Shown here piece after piece: positions 62,748 through 64,000 of a stretch of 64,000 nucleotides of DNA. The translations under genes were made by a program, and so were the position numbers. Positions within the stretch are counted from its first letter, which is position 1. Each line of letters starts with the position of its first letter. Origin of the DNA: Nocardioides panzhihuensis (lineage in GTDB: Bacteria > Actinomycetota > Actinomycetes > Propionibacteriales > Nocardioidaceae); the NCBI RefSeq assembly GCF_013408335.1, contig NZ_JACBZR010000001.1:2790001-2854000 (forward strand), given 5' to 3'. Below the pieces are notes generated by a model. It did no database searches and was not told where the DNA came from. It saw only the letters and a list, made by a program, of their open reading frames with translations.

Positions 62748-64000
62748 ATGACCATCTACGCAGCCCCCGGCCAGCCGGACTCGCTCGTCTCCGTCAACAG
62801 CCGTTACGGCCACTACATCGGCGGCGAGTGGGTGGAGCCGGTCAAGGGCCAGTACTTCGAGAACATCTCCCCCGTCAACGGAAAGCCCTTCACCGAGGTC
62901 GGCCGTGGCACCGAGGAGGACATCGAGGCAGCCCTCGACGCCGCCCACGCCGCCAAGGACGCGTGGGGTCGCACCACCGGCACCGAGCGCGCGATCCTGC
63001 TCAACAAGATCGCCGACCGCATGGAGGAGCACCTCACCGAGCTCGCCGTCGCCGAGTCGTGGGACAACGGCAAGCCCGTCCGCGAGACCCTGGCGGCCGA
63101 CCTGCCGCTGGCCGTGGACCACTTCCGCTACTTCGCCGCCGCGATCCGCGCCCAGGAGGGCGGCGCCGGTGAGCTGGACGAGTCCACCGTGGCGTACCAC
63201 TTCCACGAGCCGCTGGGCGTCGTCGGCCAGATCATCCCCTGGAACTTCCCGATCCTGATGGCGGTCTGGAAGCTCGCCCCGGCCCTCGCCGCCGGCAACG
63301 CCGTCGTGCTCAAGCCCGCCGAGCAGACCCCGTGGTCGATCCTCAAGGTGGTCGAGATCATCGGCGACCTGCTCCCGGCCGGCGTGCTCAACGTCGTCAA
63401 CGGGTTCGGTGTCGAGGCCGGCAAGCCGCTCGCCTCGTCGTCGCGGATCGCCAAGATCGCCTTCACCGGTGAGACCACGACCGGCCGGCTCATCATGCAG
63501 TACGCCAGCCAGAACATCATCCCGGTCACCCTCGAGCTGGGCGGCAAGAGCCCGAACGTCTTCTTCGAGTCGGTCTCCCAGCAGAAGGACGCCTTCTACG
63601 ACAAGGCGCAGGAGGGCTTCGCGCTCTTCGCCCTCAACCAGGGCGAGGTCTGCACCTGCCCCTCGCGGGCGCTGATCCAGGAGTCGATCTACGACGAGTT
63701 CCTCGCTGACGCCGTCGTACGCGTGGAGAAGATCGTCCAGGGCAACCCGCTCGACGACGCCACCATGATCGGTGCGCAGGCCTCGCAGGACCAGCTGGAG
63801 AAGATCCTCTCCTACATCGAGATCGGCAAGGCCGAGGGCGCCAAGGTGCTCACCGGCGGCGAGCGCAACATCCTCGACGGCGACCTCGCCGAGGGCTACT
63901 ACGTGAAGCCGACCATCTTCGAGGGCGACAACTCGATGCGTATCTTCCAGGAGGAGATCTTCGGGCCGGTCGTCTCGGTCGCCAAGTTCACCGACGAGGC
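62748..64000 (+). CDS. NAD-dependent aldehyde dehydrogenase (acetaldehyde/ExaC type), 3' end outside the window
   Basis: The visible 417 codons form most of an aldehyde dehydrogenase of the AldA/ExaC group, normally about 505 residues. Motifs are [13 protein letters not shown] (cofactor loop), [18 protein letters not shown], catalytic base Glu268 in [11 protein letters not shown] and nucleophile Cys302 in [12 protein letters not shown]. It would oxidise the aldehyde made by the neighbouring alcohol dehydrogenases to the acid. AGGAG lies upstream of ATG 62748. The gene continues past 64000 with no break seen. Confidence 0.93.
   Translation, partial: MTIYAAPGQPDSLVSVNSRYGHYIGGEWVEPVKGQYFENISPVNGKPFTEVGRGTEEDIEAALDAAHAAKDAWGRTTGTERAILLNKIADRMEEHLTELAVAESWDNGKPVRETLAADLPLAVDHFRYFAAAIRAQEGGAGELDESTVAYHFHEPLGVVGQIIPWNFPILMAVWKLAPALAAGNAVVLKPAEQTPWSILKVVEIIGDLLPAGVLNVVNGFGVEAGKPLASSSRIAKIAFTGETTTGRLIMQYASQNIIPVTLELGGKSPNVFFESVSQQKDAFYDKAQEGFALFALNQGEVCTCPSRALIQESIYDEFLADAVVRVEKIVQGNPLDDATMIGAQASQDQLEKILSYIEIGKAEGAKVLTGGERNILDGDLAEGYYVKPTIFEGDNSMRIFQEEIFGPVVSVAKFTDE

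Overview
The window is high-GC actinobacterial DNA. Gene content and order (pgsA, rimO, a RodZ-like protein, ftsK, rnj, dapA; lipB-lipA-DUF4191-RDD-glnA; a complete mycofactocin operon) point to Nocardioidaceae, probably Nocardioides or a close relative. This placement comes from gene content only; no rRNA gene is present. Many genes appear to be leaderless, with a -10-like hexamer 6-7 bases before the start codon, which is common in this phylum.

Layout. (1) 1-11 kb: pgsA and rimO (minus strand), a universal stress protein translationally coupled to a TctCBA tricarboxylate transporter, a divergent CitA/CitB-like two-component system, then a LacI regulator and a secreted GH16 glycanase with a carbohydrate-binding module. 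(2) 11-35 kb: housekeeping core with the RodZ-like protein, FtsK, lysoplasmalogenase, RNase J, DapA, a luciferase-like oxidoreductase, FolA, ThyA, PhzF, a DUF559 protein, GcvT, leucyl aminopeptidase, the 2-oxo acid dehydrogenase E2 SucB, lipoate synthesis (LipB, LipA), two related lipoproteins, an RDD protein, and GlnA with a GlnR-like operator. (3) 35.3-45.4 kb: an accessory region made of an intact ISL3-type insertion sequence plus a solo end of a related copy, a 3' tRNA fragment beside an inverted repeat, a monooxygenase/GlxA-type regulator pair, an XRE regulator, an AbiE toxin-antitoxin pair, and a conjugative relaxase broken by a deletion that removed its metal-binding histidines. (4) 45.4-64 kb: an alcohol/methanol oxidation island.

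The island is the most interesting part. A minus-strand operon mftA-B-C-D-E-SDR-F makes the peptide-derived redox cofactor mycofactocin; mftA is only 39 codons long and ends in the diagnostic IDGMCGVY core. Divergent from it runs an operon for an NDMA-dependent methanol dehydrogenase (mno), a MoxR-type AAA ATPase, a CoxE-type VWA protein and a methyltransferase likely to be MftM. A convergent operon encodes a second iron-type alcohol dehydrogenase and a MnoSR-like two-component system. It is followed by a GAF-domain regulator and an aldehyde dehydrogenase that runs off the window. Both the ATPase and the VWA protein carry His/Gly-rich, metal-binding-like insertions, suggesting a dedicated metal-loading machine for the alcohol dehydrogenase. 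I recall a similar gene set in Mycobacterium smegmatis methylotrophy, but that comparison is from memory.

Other things worth a second look: an 87-bp repeat present twice that encodes a 28-residue peptide and carries the Shine-Dalgarno of the following gene with a 4-nt overlap; paired GTTGCAAC boxes with 11-bp periodicity upstream of the GAF regulator; and a dispersed palindrome sitting in frame near the 3' end of phzF.
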